DNA of 61,358 bases from Brevundimonas sp. (GTDB lineage: Bacteria > Pseudomonadota > Alphaproteobacteria > Caulobacterales > Caulobacteraceae), in assembly GCA_030693575.1 (NCBI GenBank), contig JAUYAG010000031.1, positions 1 to 61,358 of the forward strand. The letters run 5' to 3'. The notes under the pieces are model-generated. The model was not told where the DNA came from, ran no database searches, and worked only from the letters and a program-made list of their open reading frames with translations. The position numbers and the translations under genes were made by a program. This document shows, piece after piece, positions 27,463 to 36,181 of this stretch. Position 1 is the first letter of the stretch. The number at the start of each line of letters is the position of its first letter.

Positions 27463-28065
27463 TCAGTTGGGCATGGAGACGGTGTCGGTGACGTGGATGA
27501 CGCCGTTCGACTGGAACACGTCAGCCTGGGTCACGGTGGCGATGCCGCCCATTTCGTCCGTGAGGATCACGGAGCCGCCGCGCAGCGACGCGGTCAGGGT
27601 GCCGCCCTCGACGGTGGTCAGACGCGCCTGTCCGCCGCCCGCACGGATCTGCGCCATCAGCTCGGCTGCGCTGACCCGGCCCGGGACCACGTGATAGGTC
27701 AGGATCCTGGTCAGGGTCGCCTTGTTCGCCGGCTGGACCAGGGTTTCGACCGTCCCCGCGGGCAGTTTGGCGAAGGCGGCGTTGGTCGGGGCGAAGACGG
27801 TGAAGGGGCCGGGACCCGACAGGGTCTCGACCAGGCCGGCGGCGGTGACCGCGGCGACCAGGGTGGTGTGGTCGCGCGAGTTCACGGCGTTCTCGACGAT
27901 CGTGCGGCTCGGATACATGGCGGCACCGCCGACCATCACAGTGGCCTGGGCGTCAGCGCCGGCGTCCATCGAGTCCGTGCCACCCATCGACGTACAGGCG
28001 GCGGTCAGCAGGGCGCTGCCGGCGATGGCGGCGAGAAGGGCGGCGCGGGTGGGGGTCATGGTCAT
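27463..28065 (-). CDS. Fasciclin (FAS1) domain lipoprotein
   Basis: 200 residues. Signal peptide with lipobox LTAAC (Cys about 24), a short Asp/Gly/Met linker, then one FAS1 domain (about 52-198) with H1 motif FTVFAPTNAAFAKLP, the central RILTYHVVPGRVSA segment and the H2-like GVIHVTDTVSMP at the end. FAS1 domains mediate adhesion or ligand binding; the bacterial role is poorly known. AGGAG lies 7 bases before the ATG at 28065. It sits between the two cold-shock genes, each separated by leader or terminator sequence, and all three read leftwards. Confidence 0.92.
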   Translation of the reverse strand: MTMTPTRAALLAAIAGSALLTAACTSMGGTDSMDAGADAQATVMVGGAAMYPSRTIVENAVNSRDHTTLVAAVTAAGLVETLSGPGPFTVFAPTNAAFAKLPAGTVETLVQPANKATLTRILTYHVVPGRVSAAELMAQIRAGGGQARLTTVEGGTLTASLRGGSVILTDEMGGIATVTQADVFQSNGVIHVTDTVSMPN

Positions 28066-28203
28066 AAGGTCTCTCCTGAGCGGCCGTCGTTACGGCTCGG
28101 ACGGAAGGACGACGGCGGCCGGCGCGTGGATGCGGCCCTGCGGCCTCTGGCCACGGCCTGCATCCGGGACGCAGGTTCTGCGTTGCGCGGGCGACCGGAC
28201 AGC

Positions 28204-28237
28204 AAAACGGCGGCGAAGGCCTTCGCCCTCGCCGCCG
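28204..28237 (-). terminator. Rho-independent terminator downstream of second cold-shock gene
   Basis: Perfect 9-base stem CGGCGGCGA/TCGCCGCCG at 28208-28237, followed on the minus strand by TTTT (plus-strand A at 28204-28207). It lies 36 bases past the cold-shock stop and upstream of the fasciclin gene. Confidence 0.7.
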
Positions 28238-28273
28238 TCGAAATCATGCGTCGGTAAGCCCCGACGCGTGAAC

Positions 28274-28486
28274 TCAGCCTTCGGTCTTCAGCTGACCAGC
28301 CGATTCCTTGCCCGAACGCTTGTCGCGCTCGATTTCGTAGGAAACCTTCTGGTTTTCATCCAGGCCGCGCAGGCCCGCTTGTTCGACGGCCGAGATGTGG
28401 ACGAAAACGTCCTTGCCGCCGTCGTCAGGCTGGATGAAGCCGTAGCCCTTGGTGGAGTTGAACCATTTAACAGTGCCGGTAGCCAT
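28274..28486 (-). CDS. Cold-shock protein (CspA family), paralogue 2
   Basis: 70-residue cold-shock domain with [12 protein letters not shown] and DVFVHISAV as nucleic-acid-binding strands. The first 17 codons are almost the same as in the gene at 27026-27238, and the C-terminal [11 protein letters not shown] is shared, so these are recent tandem paralogues separated by the fasciclin gene. GGAGG precedes the ATG by about 9 bases. A long conserved leader lies upstream and an intrinsic terminator downstream, making a monocistronic unit. Confidence 0.95.
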   Translation of the reverse strand: MATGTVKWFNSTKGYGFIQPDDGGKDVFVHISAVEQAGLRGLDENQKVSYEIERDKRSGKESAGQLKTEG

Positions 28487-28606
28487 TTTCAGGACCTCCG
28501 CTAGCAGTTGGCCACAGGGAAAAGCCCCTGCGGTCTGTCGGGTCTGAAAGGAGCGGCTAGACCTCAGTGCGAAAGCAGAGGGTGGCGTTTCGCAGAGAGC
28601 TCGACA
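28487..28606 (-). promoter_or_regulatory. Conserved structured 5' leader of cold-shock gene 2
   Basis: Shares with the leader at 27239-27368 the core GCGTTTCGCAG (in 28585-28605), CGGTCTGTCGGGTCTGA at 28531-28547 and the CTAGCGGAGGTC block. The hairpin at 28512-28533 (CCGCAGGG pairing with CCCTGTGG on the minus strand) occupies the same position but differs in sequence from its counterpart, which argues for selection on structure. Confidence 0.55.
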
Positions 28607-28658
28607 AAACGCTTTTGGACTGGCGGCGCGCCAAAATCAAGACGGGCCTCGGGCCCGG

Positions 28659-28871
28659 CTATTCGGCGGCTTCGCCTTCGGGCGTGGCGACATAGTGCTC
28701 CTGGCAAAGCTTGCGCAGGGCGGCCGTCAGGGTCGGGCCGTACAGGGAATCCTGAATTCGCTCGAAGCCCTCGGCCTGGAGGGCCTGTTTGATCTCGCCG
28801 ACGGTGCGGCAGCCTCCGCCGCGCGCCAGTTCGTAGGCGCGTTCGAGGGTCGTCGGTCGATGGCTGCTCAT
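28659..28871 (-). CDS. Small conserved protein of unknown function (possible winged-helix)
   Basis: 70 residues, no signal peptide, two cysteines. Predicted helices: TTLERAYELARGG, VGEIKQALQAEGF, TLTAALRKLCQEHY. The pattern of helices with a conserved Gly/Cys turn (GGGCRTVGEIKQAL) looks like a small helix-turn-helix, similar in feel to sequences annotated only as hypothetical in Caulobacterales. It has no partner genes; the cold-shock leader lies downstream on the same strand. Function not assignable. Confidence 0.6.
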   Translation of the reverse strand: MSSHRPTTLERAYELARGGGCRTVGEIKQALQAEGFERIQDSLYGPTLTAALRKLCQEHYVATPEGEAAE

Positions 28872-28922
28872 TTGTCCTAGATAGGGACCCCGGCGCGAAT
28901 TGCGAGGGTCCCTGTCGAAGGA

Positions 28923-29624
28923 TCAGAAAGCCAGGCTGATCGCGGCGACCAGACTGTCGGCATATTGCTCGCCCGGGACGTCGGCGTCGGTGGCGTAGTA
29001 GCGCAGGTCGGCGTCGAGATTGTCGGTCAGGGCGTAGGTCACGCCCGCGTTCCAGGCCGTGTAGTCGAGGTTGTTGTCCTGCTCGCGGCGGCCGATCGCG
29101 GCCGTGCCTTCAAGCTTGTTGGTGAAGTCCCAGCCAACGCGGGCCTCAACCCAGGTCCAGGCCTCGGTCCCGCCCATGCCGTCGGGCGAATACTGGAAGC
29201 GGACGCGCCCGCTGGCCGGCCCGATCGAGCGTCTGACGTCGGCGGTCAGCTCCCAGGCGTTGTCGTCATAGCCGGAGGCCGCATCGATCTGCGACTTGTA
29301 GGTGGCGTTCAGGTCAAGGTCGAAGCCTGCGAGCTCGGGCCGCACGCCAAAGCCGGCTTCCACCTCGAGATCAGACCCGCTGGAGCTCTGGATCGTCTGG
29401 AACCCGGCGCCGCCGTACAGCAGCCCGGAAGCGCTCTCCCATACGGCCTCGCCCCAGACATAGGCGTCGCCATCAGACTTGGATGCACCCTTGGAGCGGT
29501 TGTCCGTGCCCGCGCCGACCGCGAAGGCCCAGCTGCCCGCGGGCGCTTCCTGGGCGGCTGCCGGAACGGCGCAGGCCAGCAGGATGGTTGCCAGAACACC
29601 GGCAGTCGTCAGGGTGCGGAGCAT
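28923..29624 (-). CDS. TorF family putative porin
   Basis: 233 residues with a signal peptide ending near residue 24 (VPAAAQE). The mature chain is a string of amphipathic beta strands ending in a C-terminal phenylalanine (SLVAAISLAF), the outer-membrane beta-barrel signal. The opening GSWAFAVGAGTDNRSKGASKSDGDAYVWGEA fits the TorF/Gcw_chp (TIGR02001) family. Barrel proteins of this group are presumed channels but the transported compound is unknown. It is a single gene between a small hypothetical gene and the nitronate monooxygenase gene. Confidence 0.85.
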   Translation of the reverse strand: MLRTLTTAGVLATILLACAVPAAAQEAPAGSWAFAVGAGTDNRSKGASKSDGDAYVWGEAVWESASGLLYGGAGFQTIQSSSGSDLEVEAGFGVRPELAGFDLDLNATYKSQIDAASGYDDNAWELTADVRRSIGPASGRVRFQYSPDGMGGTEAWTWVEARVGWDFTNKLEGTAAIGRREQDNNLDYTAWNAGVTYALTDNLDADLRYYATDADVPGEQYADSLVAAISLAF

Positions 29625-29656
29625 GTGTGAGTCGCCTCGTTCGATCGAGGCGGGGT

Positions 29657-30583
29657 CTAGAGCCGCTTCTTGTCGAATTTATCACAAGCCTGCGTAAATT
29701 CGTCCGCCAACCGATGGATAAGCTGCGCCGTGGGCAGAACATCACGCACGCCCGCCGAACCCTGGCCGGCGGACCACACGGTCTTCCACGCCTTGGCCTC
29801 ATCGGCCATGTCCAGCTTGTGCTCGGGCAGGGATTTCGGATCGATACCGTTGGCGACCAGCGACGGCGTCAGGAAATTGGCCGGAATGCCCGAGACGGCG
29901 GGGGTGTAGGTGATGTCCGAGGCGCCGGACTCGACGATCATCTGCTTGTACTCGGACTGGGCCATCGACTCCGTCGTCGAGATGAACCGGGTGCCCATAT
30001 AGGCGAAGTCGGCGCCCATCATGATCGCCGCCGCCACGTCGCCGCCGGTCGACAGGCAGCCGGACAGGATGATGGTCCCGTCGTAGAAGGACCGCACCTC
30101 CTCGACCAGGGCGAACGGATTGACCACGCCGGCGTGGCCGCCGGCGCCGTTGGCCACCAGGATCAGGCCGTCGACGCCCGCCTCGGCCGCCTTGCGGGCA
30201 TGGCGGACATTGGCGATGTCGTGGAAGACCACCCCGCCGTAGCCGTGCACCGCCTCGACCACATCGCGCACCGCGCCGAGCGAGGTGATGATCAGCGGCA
30301 CCTTCTCCTCGACCGAGACCATCATGTCGGCCATCAGGCGGGGGTTGGTCGGGTGGACGATATGGTTGACGCCGAAGGCGGCGGCGTCGGGGTGCAGGCG
30401 CGCCTTGATCTCGTGCAGCCACTCCCGATAGCCCTCGGTGGTGCGCTGGTTCAGCGACGGGAAGGTGCCGATGACCCCGGCGTTGCAGGTCTCGACCACC
30501 AGATCCGGCCCGGAGACCAGGAACATGGGCGCGGCGATGACCGGCAGTTTCAGACCGTGTTGCAGCGAAGTCGGAATGGCCAT
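29657..30583 (-). CDS. Nitronate monooxygenase family protein
   Basis: 308 residues, FMN-binding TIM barrel of the NMO/2-nitropropane dioxygenase family. N-terminal LPVIAAPMFLVSGPDLVVET, the FMN phosphate segment NGAGGHAG near residue 146, and LSGCLSTGGDVAAAIMMGADFAYMGTRF, the usual phosphate-binding strand. Oxidises alkyl nitronates such as propionate 3-nitronate; many bacterial homologues may have other NAD(P)H:quinone reductase roles. Length is shorter than fungal members but usual for bacterial class members. Confidence 0.88.
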   Translation of the reverse strand: MAIPTSLQHGLKLPVIAAPMFLVSGPDLVVETCNAGVIGTFPSLNQRTTEGYREWLHEIKARLHPDAAAFGVNHIVHPTNPRLMADMMVSVEEKVPLIITSLGAVRDVVEAVHGYGGVVFHDIANVRHARKAAEAGVDGLILVANGAGGHAGVVNPFALVEEVRSFYDGTIILSGCLSTGGDVAAAIMMGADFAYMGTRFISTTESMAQSEYKQMIVESGASDITYTPAVSGIPANFLTPSLVANGIDPKSLPEHKLDMADEAKAWKTVWSAGQGSAGVRDVLPTAQLIHRLADEFTQACDKFDKKRL

Positions 30584-30607
30584 GGCGTGTCCCCGGGTTG
30601 TCTTTGG

Positions 30608-31036
30608 CTACGGATAGCGGGGTGTCGCGGGGGAAGGCAAATCCGGCGGTTCTCCGGAAAGCACGGCGATCTTGAATGCGGTTCGGCCGTTCGGTCCGGC
30701 CTGCTGAACTGTCGCTGGAGACACCCGCGCGCGCCGGGCGGCCCTTAAACCCGCTTCCCCGAGGCCGATGCCGGTGGGGCTCTCGTGCAGAACAACACAA
30801 TCCGACAGGTCGCCACTCGCGAGGATTCGGCAATCGAGTTCGACTGCAAGCACCCTGGCGCCCCGGGGCGGCCGCAAGGCGTCGGTCGACAGAACGGGAT
30901 GGCGCGCCCAGGCTGGATCGGTGATCAGTTGACCGGCACGAGACACCCCGATGTCCTGCGCGAACGCGGTCCCGGTCGCCGCGGCGACAAGAAGCAAGCC
31001 AAGCACTGGTCGGGTCGGGTTTCTCAGACCGGTCAT
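30608..31036 (-). CDS. Secreted TonB C-terminal-like domain protein
   Basis: 142 residues from the ATG at 31036 (ten codons inside the longest frame), starting a signal peptide that ends near FAQDIG. The mature part contains RVLAVELDCRILASGDLSDCVVLHESPTGIGLGEAGLRAARRARVSP, which follows the TonB_C pattern: a strand with Cys, a GxLxxC turn, then PxGxGLG and a helix. There is no proline-rich spacer and no C-terminal anchor, so it is a free periplasmic domain, not a complete TonB. Two cysteines in the core could pair. The role is unknown. Confidence 0.7.
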   Translation of the reverse strand: MTGLRNPTRPVLGLLLVAAATGTAFAQDIGVSRAGQLITDPAWARHPVLSTDALRPPRGARVLAVELDCRILASGDLSDCVVLHESPTGIGLGEAGLRAARRARVSPATVQQAGPNGRTAFKIAVLSGEPPDLPSPATPRYP

Positions 31037-31144
31037 TGCAACTCCCTGTGGACGGACTGTCACCAAATGCGACTGTCAAGCAAGGCTGCAGTCGATCTGT
31101 CTTGCCTGCGTGACGAAGGCTGAGGTTGTCGCTAGAGCAGACCC

Positions 31145-31606
31145 ATGACCACCGACACCTCAGGCCTGCACCAGCTCGGCCAGCACACCGCCCAGCCCAC
31201 CAGCCCGGAGACGGCCGAGCTCGAGCGGGTGCCCAACCCCCATCCGGGGATGCTGTATCTGACGCGCTTCACCGCGCCCGAGTTCACCAGCCTCTGCCCG
31301 GTGACGGGCCAGCCGGACTTCGCCCATATCGTCATCGACTATGCGCCGGGCGACTGGCTGGTCGAGTCGAAGTCGCTGAAGCTGTACCTGACCGCCTTCC
31401 GCAACCACGGTGCCTTCCACGAGGACTGCACCGTGGCCATCGGCCGGAAGATCGCCGACCTGCTGCAGCCGAAATGGCTGCGCATCGGCGGCTACTGGTA
31501 TCCGCGCGGCGGCATCCCGATCGACGTCTTCTGGCAGACGGGCGTTGCGCCGGAAGGGCTGTGGCTGCCGGATCAGGGGGTCCCGACCTATCGCGGTCGG
31601 GGGTAG
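31145..31606 (+). CDS. queF: NADPH-dependent 7-cyano-7-deazaguanine reductase
   Basis: 153-residue unimodular QueF, the only nitrile reductase in primary metabolism, turning preQ0 to preQ1 for queuosine tRNA modification. Thioimide-forming Cys51 in [11 protein letters not shown], general-acid Asp58, and the substrate motif ESKSLKLYL are present, as is FHEDC. The start lies 3 bases after GACCC with a weak Shine-Dalgarno. It converges on the small membrane protein gene with 4 bases between. No preQ1 riboswitch-like fold was seen upstream. Confidence 0.95.
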   Translation: MTTDTSGLHQLGQHTAQPTSPETAELERVPNPHPGMLYLTRFTAPEFTSLCPVTGQPDFAHIVIDYAPGDWLVESKSLKLYLTAFRNHGAFHEDCTVAIGRKIADLLQPKWLRIGGYWYPRGGIPIDVFWQTGVAPEGLWLPDQGVPTYRGRG

Positions 31607-31610
31607 GGGT

Positions 31611-31790
31611 TTAGCGACGCCGTCTGACGCGCGCCCACGCCACGACCAGCAAGGCCGCCGCCAGAAGTGCGGTGCCAATCCAGTCCCACAGGCCGTCCGC
31701 CAGCAGGGCGCCGACGAGGCCGGTCAGGCTGAGCCCCGCCAGCATCAGAGGCGCGCCGAAAACGCCGAAGAGGGAGAAGCTGCCGCGCAT
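31611..31790 (-). CDS. Small two-helix membrane protein in the siderophore uptake operon
   Basis: 59 residues, too short to be noticed easily, starting at an ATG whose A is the last base of the PepSY stop (TGATG). Two hydrophobic segments (about 5-30, LFGVFGAPLMLAGLSLTGLVGALLA, and 36-53) followed by RVRRRR. Similar tiny membrane proteins often follow PepSY-domain genes in iron-uptake loci; none has an assigned function I can name. Translational coupling is the strongest evidence that it is real. Confidence 0.7.
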   Translation of the reverse strand: MRGSFSLFGVFGAPLMLAGLSLTGLVGALLADGLWDWIGTALLAAALLVVAWARVRRRR

Positions 31791-32875
31791 CAGGTCCGCC
31801 GCTTCTTCGTCAGCCACAGGTAGAGACCCGACCCGAGGATGAGGATGGCAGCGAGGTCCAGCAGGGCCCAGACGATCTTGATGCCCAGCCCGCCATAGTC
31901 GCCGAAATGCAGCGGCTGCGAGAGGGACAGGGCCTTCACATACCAGGGCGACTCGGCGACCGCAGCCAGTTTTCCGGTGCGGACGTCGATCAGGGCCGGG
32001 GTGGTCAGGTGCGTCGTCAGCGGCGTGTCGCCGTGGAAGAAGACGGCGTAGTGGTGGTCGGTTGTGAACTCGGTGCCGGGGAAGGCGACAAACTGAAGCG
32101 TGCGGCCGGGCAGGGCGGCCTTGGCCCGTTCGACGGCGGCGTCCAGCGAGGCCCATTCGCCGGGGGCGGCGGGGGCACCATGAGCGGCGGTCAGGCCGGC
32201 GAGGGCCGTGTCCTTCCAGTAGGCGAGGATGGGGGTGGCGAGGGTGTTGACCACCCCGGTCGCGCCGACGACCAGCACCCAGGCCACGGTGACGATCCCC
32301 AGCAGATTGTGCCAGTCCAGCCAGCGGGTGCGCGCCGCCTTCTCCAGTCGCAGCGTCCCGAACGGCAGCCGCCGCATGAAGGGGGCGTAGAGCACCACGC
32401 CGGAGATCACCGCCGTGATCAAAAGCAGGCCCATGGCGCCGAGGAACAGCATGCCGGCCAGGCCGAGGAACAGATCGGTGTGGAGCTGGAGCAGGAACTC
32501 CATCACCGGATGGCCGGCGACCAGCGGGGCCGCGTCGCCGCTGGTCTGGTCGATGGGCTGGAAGTTGAACTGGCCCGCCGGGGCGTCGGGGGCGCGGCTG
32601 GTGACGTTCACCACCGGCCGGTCCTCGTCGAAGGACATGAAGGCGGGGACGTCGCCGGGGTGGCGCGCCAGGGCCGTGGACAGGATTTCGTCGAGGTTCA
32701 GGCCCTCGCCGTCGGGATTGGCCGGGGCCCAGGCCTCGTCCAGCAGGACGTGCTCCAGCTCATGGGTGAACACCAGCGGCAGGCCGGTGAGGCACAGCAT
32801 CAGCAGGAAGACGGTCGAGACGAGGCTGGACCATTTGTGGACCCACGACCAGACGCGAAGGGTGCCGGTCTTCAT
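31790..32875 (-). CDS. PepSY-associated transmembrane protein (siderophore utilisation)
   Basis: 361 residues, PepSY_TM family. Four main membrane helices: about 15-36, 140-165, 190-212 and 335-355. N-terminal WSWVHKWSSLVSTVFLLMLCLTG with two conserved His, WLDWHNLLGI in the third helix and SLSQPLHFGDYGG before the last helix are family hallmarks; the His residues suggest heme or metal binding, as in inner-membrane ferric-siderophore reductases. It follows the siderophore receptor by 5 bases and is coupled to the small membrane protein. Likely reduces or handles iron at the inner membrane. Confidence 0.88.
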   Translation of the reverse strand: MKTGTLRVWSWVHKWSSLVSTVFLLMLCLTGLPLVFTHELEHVLLDEAWAPANPDGEGLNLDEILSTALARHPGDVPAFMSFDEDRPVVNVTSRAPDAPAGQFNFQPIDQTSGDAAPLVAGHPVMEFLLQLHTDLFLGLAGMLFLGAMGLLLITAVISGVVLYAPFMRRLPFGTLRLEKAARTRWLDWHNLLGIVTVAWVLVVGATGVVNTLATPILAYWKDTALAGLTAAHGAPAAPGEWASLDAAVERAKAALPGRTLQFVAFPGTEFTTDHHYAVFFHGDTPLTTHLTTPALIDVRTGKLAAVAESPWYVKALSLSQPLHFGDYGGLGIKIVWALLDLAAILILGSGLYLWLTKKRRT

Positions 32876-32880
32876 CCGGT

Positions 32881-35031
32881 TCAGAAGTCCGTGGAGACGG
32901 AGAGCCGGAGGGTGCGCGGCGCGCCGAGCGTCAGATAGTTGGCCCCGGGATAGCCGCCGACGGCGACCCAGTGATCCTCGTCGGCCAGGTTCTCGACGCG
33001 CGCGCGCACGGTGACCGGGCGGCCAGCGACGTCAGTGGAATAGCGGACGCCGGCGTCGAAGCGGGTCCAGCTGTCCAGCTCGACGGTGTTCGGGACGTTG
33101 ACGGGCTGTTCGCCCGTGTAGACGAGTCGGCCTTCGAGGGTGAGGCCGGCCAGCTGCGGCACGTCCCATTCGACATTGGCGTTGCCCTGGAATTCCGGCG
33201 TGCCGATGGGGCGGGAGCCCTCCAGCAGCGGATCGGCGGTGCGGGTCAATTCGGCGTCGAGCCAGGTCCAGCCGCCAATGACGCGCAGGCCGTCGCGCGG
33301 CTCGCCGAAGAAGGCGATCTCCAGGCCGGTGTTCTCCTGCTCGCCGTTGGCGGCGAAGACGTTGTTCTCGACGAAGGCGCTTTGAAGCGTCGTGCTGAAC
33401 AGGCTGACACTGCCGCCGAAGCGGCCGACGTCGTATTTCAGGCCCACTTCCATCTGCTCGCCGAGGAAGGGATCAAGCGCCTCGCCCCGGTTATCGACCA
33501 GCATGCCGCCGCTGAGTTGGGGCGCGATCTGGCCGGGAATCAGCGCCTCGGCGTAGTTGGCGTAGAGCGAGATCTGCTCGATCGGCCTGTAGACCACGGC
33601 GAATACGGGAGTGATCGCGTCGCTCACATAGGCCGGGGCGGGGACGCCCGAGCCATAGGCGTAGGTCCGCGTCTCGATCGACTGGTGGCGGGCACCCACG
33701 GTGACCAGCAGGCGGCCTTCAAGGAAGGACATCATGTCGGCGAGGGCGAAACTGGCGTTGTCGACGCGCTCGGTGACGCCGGGGTTGGACAGGTCTCCGC
33801 CGGTGAAGAAGTCCGCGGCCGGCGGCGCGACCGCGGCCGGCGCATACAGGTCGCTGGCGAAGCCGGCGAAGTTGGAGAAGGCGTAGGCGTTGCGCGACTT
33901 CGACCGAACCTGCGAGGCCGAGGCCACGATGGTGTGGCCGACCGGGCCGGTGGTCAGTTCGGCACGGAGGCCGACGTCGCCGGACCAGACCGTGTCCTCG
34001 CGGGCGTTGTCGAAGCGGTAGGCGGACAGATTGCCGTTCGCATCGGTGCTCGGATTGGCCAGGACATTGGCCTCCTTGCCCTGACGGCCGCCGAAGGCCG
34101 CCCAGGCCGACACCGAGTCGGTCAGATCGAACTCGCCGCGGGCGACGCCGAACAGCTGTTCCTCGTCGGTATAGGTCCAGGGCTGGGCGAAATTGCCATC
34201 GCTGGACGGCGGGGTCGGGACGGCACCAAACGGGGTCACGGTCGGGCGCGGGGCGTCGATGTGGTGGTCCTGGTAGCCGAGGTCGGCCGAGAACCGGGCG
34301 CGGTCGCCGCGGCGATCGACGCCGAGGCCGATGACGGTCAGCTGGCGGTCCTCGCCTTCCACGCCGGCCTCGCCGTCGCGGCGGGCGATGTTCAGGCGGC
34401 CGCCCCATTCGCCGGCGGCGCCGAAGCGGCGGGCCAGGTCGGCGGCCAGATAGAGTTCGCTCTCGCCGTCCACTCCGGCGGTCAGGCGGTTCAGATCGCT
34501 GTCAGGCGCGCGCTTGGGCGTCAGGTTGAAGGCACCGCCGACGCCGCTGCCGCCGGGGGCCGCGCCGTTCAGGAAGGCCGTGGCCCCGTGGAAGACCTCG
34601 ACCCGCTCAAGGAACTCCGCCGCCACGAACTGGCGCGGCAGGATGCCGTAGAGGCCGTTGTAGGTCATGTCGTCCGAGTAAACCGGGAAGCCGCGGATGA
34701 CATACAGCTCCTGGAAATTGCCGAATCCCTTGGACACCCGCACGGCCGGATCGTTCTGCAGCACGTCGCCGACGCTGCGGGCCTGCTGGTTGCGGGCCAG
34801 TTCCTCGGTGTAGCTGGTCGAGGCGAACGGCGTGTCCATGACATTGAGGGCGCCGAACAGGCCCATACGACCACCCCGGGCGACCTGACCGCCGGGGTAC
34901 GGAGAGGTAAGGGTCACCTGCGAGCCCGTGACGATGACTTCATCGAGTTCAGCCGATCCGGCCTCCTGGGCCAGGGCCGGGGTGCTGAGAACGGTAGCGC
35001 AGCAGGAGGCGAGCAGGAGAGACCGGAACAT
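32881..35031 (-). CDS. TonB-dependent siderophore receptor
   Basis: 716 residues from the ATG at 35031, which opens a signal peptide ending in PALAQ. TonB box-like LDEVIVTGSQ, plug domain (about 45-190) with ARSVGDVLQNDPAVRVSKGFG and FYVIRGF-type strand (LYVIRGFPVYSDD), then the 22-strand barrel ending in LRLSVSTDF with C-terminal Phe. The plug style is of the siderophore class. It heads an operon with PepSY and a small membrane protein. Siderophore identity cannot be told. A TTCGC/ATT-rich region near 35124-35140 might be a Fur site but is weak. Confidence 0.93.
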   Translation of the reverse strand: MFRSLLLASCCATVLSTPALAQEAGSAELDEVIVTGSQVTLTSPYPGGQVARGGRMGLFGALNVMDTPFASTSYTEELARNQQARSVGDVLQNDPAVRVSKGFGNFQELYVIRGFPVYSDDMTYNGLYGILPRQFVAAEFLERVEVFHGATAFLNGAAPGGSGVGGAFNLTPKRAPDSDLNRLTAGVDGESELYLAADLARRFGAAGEWGGRLNIARRDGEAGVEGEDRQLTVIGLGVDRRGDRARFSADLGYQDHHIDAPRPTVTPFGAVPTPPSSDGNFAQPWTYTDEEQLFGVARGEFDLTDSVSAWAAFGGRQGKEANVLANPSTDANGNLSAYRFDNAREDTVWSGDVGLRAELTTGPVGHTIVASASQVRSKSRNAYAFSNFAGFASDLYAPAAVAPPAADFFTGGDLSNPGVTERVDNASFALADMMSFLEGRLLVTVGARHQSIETRTYAYGSGVPAPAYVSDAITPVFAVVYRPIEQISLYANYAEALIPGQIAPQLSGGMLVDNRGEALDPFLGEQMEVGLKYDVGRFGGSVSLFSTTLQSAFVENNVFAANGEQENTGLEIAFFGEPRDGLRVIGGWTWLDAELTRTADPLLEGSRPIGTPEFQGNANVEWDVPQLAGLTLEGRLVYTGEQPVNVPNTVELDSWTRFDAGVRYSTDVAGRPVTVRARVENLADEDHWVAVGGYPGANYLTLGAPRTLRLSVSTDF

Positions 35032-35178
35032 GGACACGCTTTCGGTGAAGATGAGAACGCGTCGCAATATAGGATGCGTGGCGCGCGTTCAAGTGAAAGC
35101 CCTGGCCATGGTGACGCAGCGTGATTTCGCATTATTTCGCCGCGAGCCAAGGCGGTTCCCTCCGGCTACCGTGACGCC

Positions 35179-36027
35179 ATGACCGAACCCCGCCGCCTTC
35201 CCCTCGAAACCTGGGGCCGCCACTGGCTGGGGCGGCTGCAGACCTGGGCCGACCGCGCCGCGTGGTCCCGCTACGGCTTCGAATTCCTGATGTTCGGGAT
35301 CAAGCAGGGCTGGGCCTGTCTGTTCGGCGGGGCGATGCTGGCCCTCTTGCTCGCGACACATCTGTGGTGGCCGGAGGGGGCGCCGGTCAGCCGGTATGAC
35401 TTCCTTGTGGTCGCGGCGTTGGGCATCCAGGCGGCCATGCTGATCCTCAGGCTGGAGAGCTGGGAGGAGGCGAGGGTGATCTTCGTCTTCCACGTCGTCG
35501 GCACGATCATGGAGCTGTTCAAGACCCAGCACGGGTCGTGGATCTATCCGGAGGACAGCCTGCTGCGCATCGGCATGGTGCCGCTGTTCTCGGGCTTCAT
35601 GTATGCGGCGGTGGGCAGCTACATCGCCCGCATCTGGCGCATCTTCGACATCAAATTCCGCCACTATCCGCCGCTGTGGACGACCTGGGTGCTGGCCGCG
35701 GCCATCTACATCAACTTCTTCTCCCACCACTGGCTGCCGGACATCCGCCTCGGCCTGTTCGCCCTGACGGCGGTGCTGTTCGGGCGCGGCTGGTTCTATT
35801 TCACGCCGGACCGCGAGCGGCGGAGGATGCCGTTCCTGCTCGGCTTCTTCCTCGTCGCCGTCTTCATCTGGCTGGCCAAGAATGTGGGCACATATGCCCG
35901 CGCCTGGGCCTATCCGGGACAGGAGGACGGCTGGGAGATGGTGTCGCTGGCCAAGCTGGGCAGCTGGTTCCTGCTGATGATGATCAGCGTGGTGCTGGTG
36001 TCGCGGGTGCACCGGCCGGAGGAAGAA

Positions 36028-36042
<15 letters not shown>
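35179..36042 (+). CDS. DUF817 family integral membrane protein
   Basis: 287 residues with about eight hydrophobic segments. The family opening FEFLMFGIKQGWACLFGG is clear, and the second half has INFFSHHWLPDIR with a His pair. No function is known for DUF817. Divergent from the siderophore receptor over 147 bases. The last codons, GTGGCTGGTGGC then TAG, fall within heptamer repeat 1, so the repeat provides the C-terminal Val-Ala-Gly-Gly and the stop. Confidence 0.88.
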
Positions 36043-36154
<112 letters not shown>

Positions 36155-36181
36155 CCCGCTCTTGCCCCGCTAGATCAGACC